13,628 nt of DNA from Marinagarivorans sp. UBA5868 (GTDB lineage: Bacteria; Pseudomonadota; Gammaproteobacteria; Pseudomonadales; Cellvibrionaceae), in the NCBI GenBank assembly GCA_002432095.1, contig DJFQ01000045.1, positions 1 to 13,628 on the forward strand, read 5' to 3'. The stretch's first letter is position 1. Each line of letters starts with the position of its first letter. This document shows positions 7,253 to 13,628 of the stretch, piece by piece. The notes under the pieces were generated by a model, which was not told the DNA's origin, ran no database searches, and saw only the letters and a list, made by a program, of their open reading frames with translations. Both the position numbers and the translations under genes were made by a program.

Positions 7253-8012
7253 AGTCGACAAAAATATCTTTGTAGGCGGTAAAAACCGATGCATAAATCA
7301 CCGGACCTAATACCAGCATGCCCAGACCGAACGGAATCATGGCAATAATCAGCAGCACAAACAGCACCAAACCATACAGCAGGAATGGGACGATATTTTT
7401 CATACATGCCTGAAAACTCATTTTCATGGCTTGAATTACCGGAACTTTGTGCAGGACGATCAGCGCCGGTGCAAACCAGCCAGCCATGCTTACCGGGATA
7501 ATTAATGCCATGGCAACCAGCAGGCCAATCATAAAGCCCATGCCCATGCTGGCGAAATCCGGCTCGCCACCTATTCCCATGAGGGGCATAAAAGCGGAGC
7601 CGAGACAGATGGCCATAATCACAAATATCAGCACCATAATCACAATGGATAACAATAACAGTGGGACAAAAGCCTCTTTAAAACCCGCGAACAGGTGATT
7701 GATCTGCAAAGGTTCGCGGTCGTGTTGCGCCTTGCATCCCAACATCAACCCGCCCATCCAAACGTAAGCCGTGAAGGACACCAGAAAATTCACCAAAGGG
7801 ATAAGGTTGAGCACAATCAGCAGCACAAAACCGATTACACATATGGCGATCCAGGTTCCGGCATCCTGTTTGAAATAATTAAAACCGTCCACCAGCCATT
7901 GCACACCCTGGCCAGCGTTTACGGTGCGCGGTGGGTGGAGCGCAAATTCCTGCTCACCGACGGGGTTGGTCAATTCCGCGCTGGGCGCTGAATAGGGATT
8001 GGGGTTACTCAT
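7251..8012 (-). CDS. Polytopic membrane protein, BPSS1780-like family
   Basis: Inner-membrane protein of 253 residues with about six hydrophobic segments, near residues 53-71, 75-92, 115-137, 158-183, 205-225 and 227-246. A soluble Pro/Asn-rich N-terminus of about 30 residues precedes them. The stretch VNAGQGVQWLVDGFNYFKQD (31-50), followed by a Trp-containing membrane segment, and then residues 102-112 (LQINHLFAGFK), resemble the BPSS1780 family of uncharacterised membrane proteins. Its function is not known to me. I chose the ATG at 8012 rather than an in-frame ATG at 8129 for two reasons. AAGGAAG (8018-8024) sits five bases upstream. The extra 39 residues would also be translated from a tandem repeat that looks regulatory. 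The gene is last in the minus-strand series and ends in the terminator shared with the SNF2 operon. Confidence 0.8.
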   Translation of the reverse strand: MSNPNPYSAPSAELTNPVGEQEFALHPPRTVNAGQGVQWLVDGFNYFKQDAGTWIAICVIGFVLLIVLNLIPLVNFLVSFTAYVWMGGLMLGCKAQHDREPLQINHLFAGFKEAFVPLLLLSIVIMVLIFVIMAICLGSAFMPLMGIGGEPDFASMGMGFMIGLLVAMALIIPVSMAGWFAPALIVLHKVPVIQAMKMSFQACMKNIVPFLLYGLVLFVLLIIAMIPFGLGMLVLGPVIYASVFTAYKDIFVD

Positions 8013-8017
8013 GGAGG

Positions 8018-8024
8018 CTTCCTT
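8018..8024 (-). promoter_or_regulatory. Ribosome binding site deciding the start at 8012
   Basis: AAGGAAG on the minus strand lies five bases before the ATG at 8012. It supports the 253-residue form of the membrane protein over the longer 292-residue reading. Confidence 0.7.
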
Positions 8025-8042
8025 GATTTGAGTGGGTGAAGT

Positions 8043-8070
8043 GAGCGCGCCCCGCCAAGACGGAGCGCGC
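8043..8070. repeat. Direct repeat of GAGCGCGC in the membrane-protein leader
   Basis: GAGCGCGC occurs at 8043-8050 and again at 8063-8070. Because GCGCGC is self-complementary, the two copies can also pair as a six-base stem around a 14-base loop. It lies between the tandem repeat and the start codon, in the probable 5' leader of the membrane-protein gene. Confidence 0.45.
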
Positions 8071-8072
8071 GG

Positions 8073-8123
8073 TGAAAAACTGTACCGTCTATAAATGTAT
8101 ACGGCCTCTAAATGTATACCGCC
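8073..8123. repeat. Three tandem 17-bp repeats upstream of the membrane-protein gene
   Basis: Three units abut at 8073-8089, 8090-8106 and 8107-8123. The second and third (TATAAATGTATACGGCC and TCTAAATGTATACCGCC) agree at 15 of 17 positions. The first is degenerate and agrees with the third at 11 of 17. The two good copies each contain the palindrome GTATAC. The array lies 61-111 bp upstream of the start codon and downstream of the rdgC stop, a place where an operator or promoter would sit. The repeats also contain -10-like TATACA on the minus strand, without a good -35. Confidence 0.6.
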
Positions 8124-8196
8124 TATCAATAATTGCAGTGGCGGCGTTTTTAGCTTAGCTGGTTATGCTCCGTTCTCAAGCGTTTATCGAAGATGC

Positions 8197-9132
8197 TCAG
8201 TCATCTGCGAGGGAGATCGCGCGCGCTTTGGTATCCAATCCACCGAATGCCTCCTGCAGAGCCTCTAAAAAGCCGCGCAGTTCCATAGCCATGATGGCGA
8301 AGTCTACGTCGAATTCCTCGGCGGCGGTCTCCGGCTGTTTATCGCCAGCCTGATCGAGGATACGCTCGGAGAACTTCAGCCGGCGCACCGCCAACTCGTG
8401 ATCCAGCACGCACTCCACCGCATCCTGCCAACTGATGGCCAATTTGCGCACCACCATATCGGTTTTTAAGTGGTTGAGCATCTCTTCTGCAGCGAGATCC
8501 TGTTTTTTGCAACGGATCAGTCGGCCATCGTCCTTCGGCGCTTCCAGTTCACATTCGTCGCCCAGCGTAAAACCGGTTGGCGGTTCGGATTTGGCGAGCC
8601 ACGAGGTCATGGTCTGACTGGGGATTTGTTTGGTGGCGAAAGGAATAACCGGCAGACTGCCGACCACATCGCGCAGCGCTCCCAATAATTCTTCCGCGCG
8701 TTTTGCTGAGGACGCGTTAATCACCACCCAATTTTCCTGCGGGGCGATATAGGCGTATTGCAGTTGCGAGCGAGTGAGGGCGCGGGGCAACAGAGAGAAG
8801 ATGATCTCTTCTTTCAGATTCTGCTTCTCCGCGCGGGCAACGTTACGGCCTTCGGCTTGGCTGATTGCAGCAATTTTCTCTTCCAGCTGCTCGCGCACTA
8901 CGCCGCCGGGGAGAATTTTATCCTGGCGTTTGGCGCACACCATCAAATAACCATTGGTGGCATGGACCAGGGACTTACCATTGCGCCCGAGCGGAGACAC
9001 CCAGCCGTAACTGTGCAGATCCTGCTTGCCACAGGGCTGAAACACTTTCTGCGCCAGCGCCTCGTCCAGCTCTTCGGCAGACAGGGAAAACGGCTTGGTC
9101 AGGCGGTAGACGCGCAGATTTTTAAACCACAT
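8197..9132 (-). CDS. rdgC: Recombination-associated protein RdgC
   Basis: RdgC forms a ring-shaped dimer that binds double-stranded DNA without sequence preference and restrains RecA activity. It acts on the nucleoid. The 311-residue length fits the family (E. coli about 303). Recognisable signatures are the N-terminus WFKNLRVYRLTKPF, then QPCGKQDLHSYGWVSPLG (32-49), VCAKRQDKILP, LKEEIIFSLLPRA, the 'SLPVIPF' segment and RCKKQDLAAEEMLNHL, ending in FDVDFAIMAMEL. These match the E. coli protein as I remember it, in order and spacing. The start is supported by CAGGAG (9138-9143) five bases upstream. It sits 116 bp after the peptidase gene, with a strong hairpin between them, so it probably has its own promoter, which I could not identify. 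Its composition matches its neighbours. Confidence 0.97.
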   Translation of the reverse strand: MWFKNLRVYRLTKPFSLSAEELDEALAQKVFQPCGKQDLHSYGWVSPLGRNGKSLVHATNGYLMVCAKRQDKILPGGVVREQLEEKIAAISQAEGRNVARAEKQNLKEEIIFSLLPRALTRSQLQYAYIAPQENWVVINASSAKRAEELLGALRDVVGSLPVIPFATKQIPSQTMTSWLAKSEPPTGFTLGDECELEAPKDDGRLIRCKKQDLAAEEMLNHLKTDMVVRKLAISWQDAVECVLDHELAVRRLKFSERILDQAGDKQPETAAEEFDVDFAIMAMELRGFLEALQEAFGGLDTKARAISLADD

Positions 9133-9186
9133 GGAGGCTCCTGAAGATAGACCGGGTGAACAAAAACTAACCGGATAACAAGGTCA

Positions 9187-9213
9187 CCGGGCGCGGCATT
9201 AAGCCGCGCCCGG
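9187..9213. terminator. Strong hairpin after the S9 peptidase gene
   Basis: CCGGGCGCGGC (9187-9197) and GCCGCGCCCGG (9203-9213) form a perfect 11-base-pair stem with loop ATTAA. It lies 36 bases beyond the peptidase stop codon and about 55 bases before rdgC. The downstream sequence on the minus strand (TGACCTTGTT) is only moderately T-rich, so termination may be weak. It could instead be an mRNA 3'-end stabiliser. Confidence 0.65.
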
Positions 9214-9248
9214 CAGAGTGAGTCAAGAAAAGCGGGACCGCACCAGAT

Positions 9249-11159
9249 TTAAGGCACTGCCGCGGTGGCCGGTGCAGGGGCGCCCAAGTGCTGGCGCAAA
9301 AAGGTCTGCATGGCTTTGAGGGCAATCAACTCGTTGGATTCGATGGTGCGCCAGTGTTCGCCGTTGGGCAGCTCAACGTACTCCACCGATACACCCTGTT
9401 TTTTGAGCTTTTTGTATAGGTTGCGCGAGTGTCTTGGATCCACCACGGTATCTTTTTCGCTGGCGATCAACAGTAGCGGCGCTTTGATTTTTTTCCGCTG
9501 ATGGTAAGGCGATACGTCTTTGATATCGCGCTTCGGATTGAGTAATTGCCGATTGAGGCCGGAAAACAAGTAATACCCAAGTCCGTTGTAGTGCATTTTC
9601 ATGTCCATCACCCCGTTGATGGCAATCCCGCATTTGTAAAGATCCGGAGTTTGCACAAGTCCGAGCGCCGCCGCGTAGCCGCCGAAGCTGGCGCCAACAA
9701 TGCAAATTCGCGACGGGTCGGCAATACCTTGTTCGATCAACCAACGCACGCCGTCGGTAATGTCGTTCTGAATGCCCAAGCCCCACTGCTGATAGCCGGC
9801 CGCTTCGTGGTCGTAACCAAAACCGGTGGAGCCACGAAATTGTGGCTGCAGTACAGCGTAGCCTTCGTTGGCAAACAGCTGAACGTAATTATCGAACCCC
9901 CAATAATCCCGCGCCCAGGGTCCACCGTGGGGATAAACGACTAATGGAAGTTTGGGTTTTTCCTGGTTTTTTGCGCTGGCGGGTAACGTGAGGTAGGCGG
10001 GAATATCCAAGCCGTCACGGGCTTGATAACTCACTTCTTCCATCGGGTGCAAAATGGTTTCGTCCAGGCTCGGATAAGCCGAACCAAAATAGCTCGCGGT
10101 TTTTTGCGCAACATCGTATAGAAAATATTGCGGCGGATGCTTATCGCTGTAAACCATGTAAAACGCGCGATCCAAATTTATCGGGTTTGCCACGGAAACA
10201 AGTTCAACGCGACGCCCGGGAAAAGCACGCTTCAGACTCTCCCGTGCCGTCTCCCTTTGCGCGTTTTTATAGCGGCCAAGAATTTTATTGTGTTTCAAGT
10301 CGTACATATGCAGATCGGAATCATCCTGATCGTAATTGTCGTCCTCCAATTCGTGAGAGGCGAAAAGCAAAATATTGTTGTCCTGGTAATCAAAACGCAC
10401 GGGATACATCAGCTTGCTGCTTAAAAACTCTTCTCGCTGTAACAGCTTCCAAGGCGAATCCTCGGTGTCGCGATAATAAATGGTCGCTACTTTTCCTTTA
10501 TCGCGAGCTTTTATGCCGATGCGAATTTGCCCAGAGTTGTCGGCAATAAATTCGCTGAATGCTCCGCGATTGGCTTCCACCAGTGCTTTTTTACCCGTGT
10601 TGATATTGACCTTGTGGACTTTGGGCATCGCCCAATGATCGTCGGCTTCATCTAGCTCCATCAGCACATGCTCTGGATCATCGGGCAAGCGGTGCACCAT
10701 TCCTGGGTGTTGCAGGAAATACCCCCACGAATTCGGTTCCATATCGAAAAACACTGGATTGGTGCCGGTTTTATCGATGGCAAACAGGCGGGTGAGATTG
10801 ACCAGACCCACGCGTGGGCGTTTGACCGCCATGCGCACGCCGACGAGCAGCCGGTCGTTATTGACCCAGTCGTACCAGCTCAAGTGAATATCCCGCAACG
10901 GAATGAGCCCGATAAATTTTTCGTCGGGTTTGTACAAATGTTTGGTGACGATCACCGGCATGTCGTCATGAGTGATCACATAGGCCACCTGCTGGCCGTC
11001 CGGTGAAATTTTCGGTGCCGCCACCGCAGGCAGGCGAGCGAAGTCCTCAATCGTTGGTACCGTGATTGTCGGTTGTGTTTCAGCTGGTACTGTTTTGGCG
11101 AACGCCAAACAAGGGGGCAGGCTACACAGCAGACTGATGACCAATAAGAATCGTTTCAT
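9249..11159 (-). CDS. Secreted S9-family (prolyl oligopeptidase-like) serine peptidase
   Basis: Predicted exported serine peptidase of 636 residues, acting on short peptides in the periplasm or outside the cell. A signal peptide is visible at residues 1-21 (MKRFLLVISLLCSLPPCLAFA). The middle part (about 40-370) has the Trp/Asp-rich repeats of a beta-propeller. The C-terminal alpha/beta-hydrolase domain holds HGG (411-413, oxyanion region), the nucleophile elbow GASFGGYAA with Ser491, Asp570 (SEKDTVVD) and His602 (GEHWR). This is the order of family S9, probably the acylaminoacyl-peptidase/DPP-like branch S9C. I chose the ATG at 11159 over an in-frame ATG at 11201: AAGGAG (11167-11172) lies seven bases upstream, and the signal peptide then starts cleanly. 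It follows argS by 52 bp on the same strand and may be co-transcribed with it. Confidence 0.93.
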   Translation of the reverse strand: MKRFLLVISLLCSLPPCLAFAKTVPAETQPTITVPTIEDFARLPAVAAPKISPDGQQVAYVITHDDMPVIVTKHLYKPDEKFIGLIPLRDIHLSWYDWVNNDRLLVGVRMAVKRPRVGLVNLTRLFAIDKTGTNPVFFDMEPNSWGYFLQHPGMVHRLPDDPEHVLMELDEADDHWAMPKVHKVNINTGKKALVEANRGAFSEFIADNSGQIRIGIKARDKGKVATIYYRDTEDSPWKLLQREEFLSSKLMYPVRFDYQDNNILLFASHELEDDNYDQDDSDLHMYDLKHNKILGRYKNAQRETARESLKRAFPGRRVELVSVANPINLDRAFYMVYSDKHPPQYFLYDVAQKTASYFGSAYPSLDETILHPMEEVSYQARDGLDIPAYLTLPASAKNQEKPKLPLVVYPHGGPWARDYWGFDNYVQLFANEGYAVLQPQFRGSTGFGYDHEAAGYQQWGLGIQNDITDGVRWLIEQGIADPSRICIVGASFGGYAAALGLVQTPDLYKCGIAINGVMDMKMHYNGLGYYLFSGLNRQLLNPKRDIKDVSPYHQRKKIKAPLLLIASEKDTVVDPRHSRNLYKKLKKQGVSVEYVELPNGEHWRTIESNELIALKAMQTFLRQHLGAPAPATAAVP

Positions 11160-11166
11160 CCCTAAT

Positions 11167-11172
11167 CTCCTT
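11167..11172 (-). promoter_or_regulatory. Ribosome binding site deciding the peptidase start
   Basis: AAGGAG on the minus strand, seven bases before the ATG at 11159, selects the start that places the signal peptide at the N-terminus. Confidence 0.8.
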
Positions 11173-11190
11173 TTGATTCGGATTTTGACG

Positions 11191-11206
11191 CCGCGGAACA
11201 CCGCGG
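11191..11206. other. Small hairpin between argS and the peptidase gene
   Basis: CCGCGG at 11191-11196 and 11201-11206 forms a six-base stem with a four-base loop in the 52-bp gap. No T-run follows on the minus strand, so it need not stop read-through from argS. Confidence 0.4.
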
Positions 11207-11211
11207 CTGAA

Positions 11212-12942
11212 TTACATTTTTTCCATGACTTCGATGCCCAGGAGGTCCAGGCCGTTGCGCAGGGTTTGCGCCACTTGATGGCTGAGAATAAGCCGGCTGT
11301 TGCGGGTTGCGCTATCGACGCCGTCTTTGAGAATAGGACAGGCTTCGTAAAACGTCATAAATAAACTGGCGAGATCGTACAGATAAGTACACAAAATATG
11401 CGGCATGGCATCTTGGGCCACCTGCTCGACGGTTTCGCCGAATTGCATCAGCTTGAGCGCCAGGGCTTTTTCCTGAGGCTCCGTGAGCGTTAGTGATGAT
11501 GACAATTCATTTGGGTCGACGCCGGCTTTGCGAAAAATACTGCGCACCCGGGTGTAGGCATATTGCAAATAAGGGCCAGTATTCCCTTCGAAACTCAGCA
11601 TCAAATCCCAATTGAACACGTAATCCAGAGTGCGGGTTTTGCTGAGATCGGCGTATTTCACCGCGCCAATTCCCACCTTGCGTGCCACTTCCGCTTTTTC
11701 TTCTGCGGTGAGTTCATCGCTGCCCTGAATGACGGCAGTTGCCCGCTCCACCGCTTCATGCAGTAATTCGGCGAGTTTTACCGTGCCACCGCTGCGGGTT
11801 TTAAACGGTTTGCCGTCCGATCCCATCATGGTGCCGAAAGGACAATGTTCGAGGCTAACTGTATCCGGCGCAAAACCGGCTTTACGTGCAATGGTATAAA
11901 CCTGCTGCATATGCAAGGCCTGGCGGGCATCGCTGAAAACCATAATACGCTGTGCGCCGAGAGCGCCGATGCGAAAACGTACTGCGGCGAGATCAGAAGT
12001 GGAATAAAGATAACCGCCGTCTTTTTTCTGCACGATCACCGGTGACGGATTGCCATTTTTGTCGGCCAGCTCCTGCAGAAATACCACTTGCGCGCCTTGA
12101 TCTTCCCGCGCTAGTTCCTGTTGTTTCAGCTCTTCCATCAGCACCGGCAAATCGCTGTTGTAAAAGCTCTCGCCGCGAATATGATCCGGCGTGAGAGAGA
12201 CATTCAGCAGGTGGTAAATCTCTTCGCAATGCGCGAGGGAAACTTCGCGGAATTTATGCCAAAGACGCAGAACCTGTTCATCACCTGCCTGCAGGCGTAC
12301 CACGTATTGACGTGCGAGATCGGCAAAGGCCGGGTCTTCGTCAAAGTGTTTTTTCGCTCGCTGATAAAAATGTTCCAGATCCTGGAGCGCAAGTTCGGCT
12401 TTATCGCCGTGCTGCAATTGCGCTTCCAATTCGCCGATCAGCATGCCAAATTGCGTACCCCAGTCGCCCACATGATTTTGGCGAATAACGGTGTGGCCAA
12501 GGCTCTCCAATACCCGCACCACCGCGTCGCCAATAATGGTGGAACGCAAATGGCCGACGTGCATTTCTTTGGCAAGGTTGGGACCGGAGTAATCCACCAC
12601 CACGGTTTGCAAGCGGTGATCCTGGGCTAGACTGGCGTAAGGGGGGCGCTCCAGTAATTGTTGGGCGAGCCAGGCGGGATTCAAGGTGATATTGATAAAA
12701 CCAGGGCCGGCGATCTCAATTTTTTCCGCCATGTCATCGAGCCGCAGATTGGCCACGATTTTCTGCGCAAGCTCGCGTGGATTGGTACCCACTTTTTTGG
12801 CTGCGCCCATAGCGCCGTTGATCTGGTAGTCGCCAAAGCTGGCATTTTTGCTGGGGGCAACATTGGGGTCGCAATCGGCGGGAGCGCCGGCAGCCTGCAT
12901 GGCCTGTTGGGCGCGCTCAGTGAGCAGGGCACGAATGGTCAT
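11212..12942 (-). CDS. argS: Arginyl-tRNA synthetase
   Basis: Class I aminoacyl-tRNA synthetase that charges tRNA(Arg) with arginine, essential for translation in the cytoplasm. It has 576 residues, the usual length. The N-terminal Add1-type domain (1-110) is followed by the catalytic core with [16 protein letters not shown] (120-135), where HVGH (128-131) is the HIGH signature. [10 protein letters not shown] follows at 157-166. The [21 protein letters not shown] loop (370-387) replaces the canonical KMSKS, as is normal for ArgS. The C-terminal DALR anticodon-binding domain includes [14 protein letters not shown] (456-469) and ends in the characteristic VMEKM. The ATG at 12942 matches the family N-terminus, though its Shine-Dalgarno site is weak. 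A plausible sigma-70 promoter lies at 12975-13002. The peptidase gene follows 52 bp downstream. Confidence 0.98.
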   Translation of the reverse strand: MTIRALLTERAQQAMQAAGAPADCDPNVAPSKNASFGDYQINGAMGAAKKVGTNPRELAQKIVANLRLDDMAEKIEIAGPGFINITLNPAWLAQQLLERPPYASLAQDHRLQTVVVDYSGPNLAKEMHVGHLRSTIIGDAVVRVLESLGHTVIRQNHVGDWGTQFGMLIGELEAQLQHGDKAELALQDLEHFYQRAKKHFDEDPAFADLARQYVVRLQAGDEQVLRLWHKFREVSLAHCEEIYHLLNVSLTPDHIRGESFYNSDLPVLMEELKQQELAREDQGAQVVFLQELADKNGNPSPVIVQKKDGGYLYSTSDLAAVRFRIGALGAQRIMVFSDARQALHMQQVYTIARKAGFAPDTVSLEHCPFGTMMGSDGKPFKTRSGGTVKLAELLHEAVERATAVIQGSDELTAEEKAEVARKVGIGAVKYADLSKTRTLDYVFNWDLMLSFEGNTGPYLQYAYTRVRSIFRKAGVDPNELSSSLTLTEPQEKALALKLMQFGETVEQVAQDAMPHILCTYLYDLASLFMTFYEACPILKDGVDSATRNSRLILSHQVAQTLRNGLDLLGIEVMEKM

Positions 12943-12974
12943 AAAGTCGGTCTTCGGATTTCAGTGAGCTGGCG

Positions 12975-13002
12975 ATTGTAGCGAGCTTGGGGGTGGATGC
13001 AA
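12975..13002 (-). promoter_or_regulatory. Predicted sigma-70 promoter of argS
   Basis: On the minus strand, TACAAT (complement of 12975-12980) matches five of six -10 bases. TTGCAT (complement of 12997-13002) is a weak -35 at a 16-base spacing. Transcription would start near 12968, giving a leader of about 25 bases before the argS ATG. Confidence 0.55.
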
Positions 13003-13056
13003 GTTGAGTCGCAGAGCCGAGGTGTGGTTACGGTTCATTCCACCGCCAGCCACCGC

Positions 13057-13158
13057 TTCAGAGCTCCACCAAGGGTTTTCGGGATCGCACGAGTACATCC
13101 CTGATAGGCTCCCCCACAGACATCCCTGTCTGTGAGGGTCCCGAAAACCCTTGCTGAA
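13057..13158. repeat. Nested inverted-repeat element (candidate dispersed repeat or MITE)
   Basis: The outer stem is a perfect 15-base inverted repeat: CAAGGGTTTTCGGGA at 13070-13084 and its complement at 13139-13153. Beyond it TTCAG (13057-13061) pairs with CTGAA (13154-13158) across an eight-base bulge on one side. Inside lies a second perfect hairpin, CACAGACA (13115-13122) with TGTCTGTG (13127-13134) and loop TCCC. ACATCCCTG occurs twice, at 13095-13103 and 13120-13128. No transposase is present. The layout is that of a small non-autonomous repeat such as those scattered between genes in many gammaproteobacteria. It separates the divergent argS and crotonase genes, and its true ends may reach beyond these limits. 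Confidence 0.72.
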
Positions 13159-13219
13159 TCTCTTACGCTCCGTGCAGTGTTCGGGAGCACGCCTTGAATA
13201 AATAAATCTCATCAACAAC

Positions 13220-13226
13220 AGGAAGG
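13220..13226 (+). promoter_or_regulatory. Ribosome binding site of the crotonase gene
   Basis: AGGAAGG lies four bases before the ATG at 13231. It is preceded by an A/T-rich leader (13193-13208), which may include a promoter I could not define. Confidence 0.65.
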
Positions 13227-13230
13227 TGCG

Positions 13231-13628
13231 ATGGACAATTCAAACTGGGTGTTAAGCACCAGGAACCAGTCGGTGCTGGAGCTGGTGATCAACCGGCCCG
13301 AACGCAAAAATGCACTCAATATGGCCATGTACCAGGCGCTTGCCGAACAACTGCGGCAGGCGGCGACGGATTCGGCGGTGCGGGTGGTTATTATTTCGGG
13401 CGCTGGGGGATGTTTTACCAGCGGTAATGACCTGGAAGACTTCGCCCGTGGTGCGGACCTCAATCCCCACAGCTCGCCTGTCGTCCGCTTTATGATGGCG
13501 CTCCTCGACTTTCCCAAACCCATTATCGCTGCGGTGGACGGGCTGGCCATCGGCATAGGCACGACTCTGCTGCTGCATTGCGACCTCGCCTATGCCAGTC
13601 CCAACAGCGAATTCCGCATGCCCTTTGC
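13231..13628 (+). CDS. Enoyl-CoA hydratase/isomerase family protein (crotonase fold), 3' end outside window
   Basis: Only the first 132 codons are present; the frame is open to the window edge. The protein acts on acyl-CoA thioesters, probably in fatty-acid or related degradation. Visible crotonase features are the N-terminal beta strands with INRPERKNALN (20-30), VVIISGAGGCFTSGNDLEDF (52-71), which holds the first oxyanion-hole region at Ser64-Asp67, and PKPIIAAVDGLAIGIGTTLL (96-115), which holds the second around Gly110. HCDLAYAS follows. Classical hydratases have GGGCEL at the second site, whose Glu is catalytic. Here the equivalent is GIGTTL with Thr112, so an enoyl-CoA delta-isomerase or another crotonase reaction is more likely than hydration. 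AGGAAGG upstream supports the start. The gene is divergent from argS across a repeat element. Confidence 0.9.
   Translation, partial: MDNSNWVLSTRNQSVLELVINRPERKNALNMAMYQALAEQLRQAATDSAVRVVIISGAGGCFTSGNDLEDFARGADLNPHSSPVVRFMMALLDFPKPIIAAVDGLAIGIGTTLLLHCDLAYASPNSEFRMPF

Noticed and set aside
8013..8129. A 39-residue N-terminal extension of the membrane protein
   Set aside because: The downstream ATG has a good ribosome binding site at the right distance, and the extension would be translated from the tandem repeat region.
8010..9143. Shared GCCTCCATG at the starts of rdgC and the membrane-protein gene
   Set aside because: The similarity is short and centred on the Shine-Dalgarno-to-ATG spacer; chance or common initiation context explains it.
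12961..13218. An 85-codon open frame on the minus strand between argS and the crotonase gene
   Set aside because: It runs straight through the nested inverted repeat and the argS promoter, has no good ribosome binding site, and reads as translated repeat sequence.
1..13628. CRISPR arrays, tRNA or rRNA genes, transposases and integrases
   Set aside because: I looked on both strands for regularly spaced repeats, tRNA-like arms and recombinase motifs and saw none. The only repeats are the short ones listed.

Overview
The window looks like chromosomal DNA of a gammaproteobacterium. RdgC and ArgS are both of gammaproteobacterial type, the gene starts carry clear Shine-Dalgarno sites, and most of the sequence is moderately GC-rich. 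A Cellvibrio-like relative (Cellvibrionaceae) is my best guess from the overall feel of the proteins, but that is inference and was not tested by any search.

Region by region: (1) Positions 60-2776 hold two genes on the minus strand in clearly AT-richer DNA. The first is a 592-residue protein with a C-terminal HEPN RNase-type motif (Arg504-Asn505...His509). It is followed 17 bp later by a response-regulator/diguanylate-cyclase protein (REC-GGEEF). This pair looks like accessory, probably transferred DNA and is the best candidate for an undescribed system. (2) Positions 3073-7217 hold two genes on the plus strand: a large SNF2-family ATPase and, 65 bp downstream, an unrecognised 406-residue partner. 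A strong bidirectional hairpin terminator follows. (3) Positions 7251-12942 hold four genes, all on the minus strand. In transcription order they are argS, a secreted S9-family prolyl-oligopeptidase-like peptidase, rdgC, and a polytopic membrane protein resembling the BPSS1780 family. argS and the peptidase are 52 bp apart and may be co-transcribed. rdgC and the membrane protein are set off by hairpins and longer gaps. (4) Positions 12943-13230 are non-coding. They hold the likely argS promoter and a nested inverted-repeat element that looks like a dispersed small repeat. (5) From 13231 to the window end runs the first 132 codons of a crotonase-fold (enoyl-CoA hydratase/isomerase) gene on the plus strand.

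Functionally, the right-hand two thirds is mostly housekeeping and conserved material: translation, recombination, peptide degradation and a fatty-acid-type enzyme. The left end is accessory. If the HEPN and GGEEF genes form one unit, the simplest reading is a nucleotide-signalling or stress/defence module in which a predicted RNase is co-expressed with a c-di-GMP synthase whose receiver domain has lost several phosphorylation residues. That link rests on gene order and motifs only. I found no tRNA, rRNA, CRISPR array, transposase or integrase gene.
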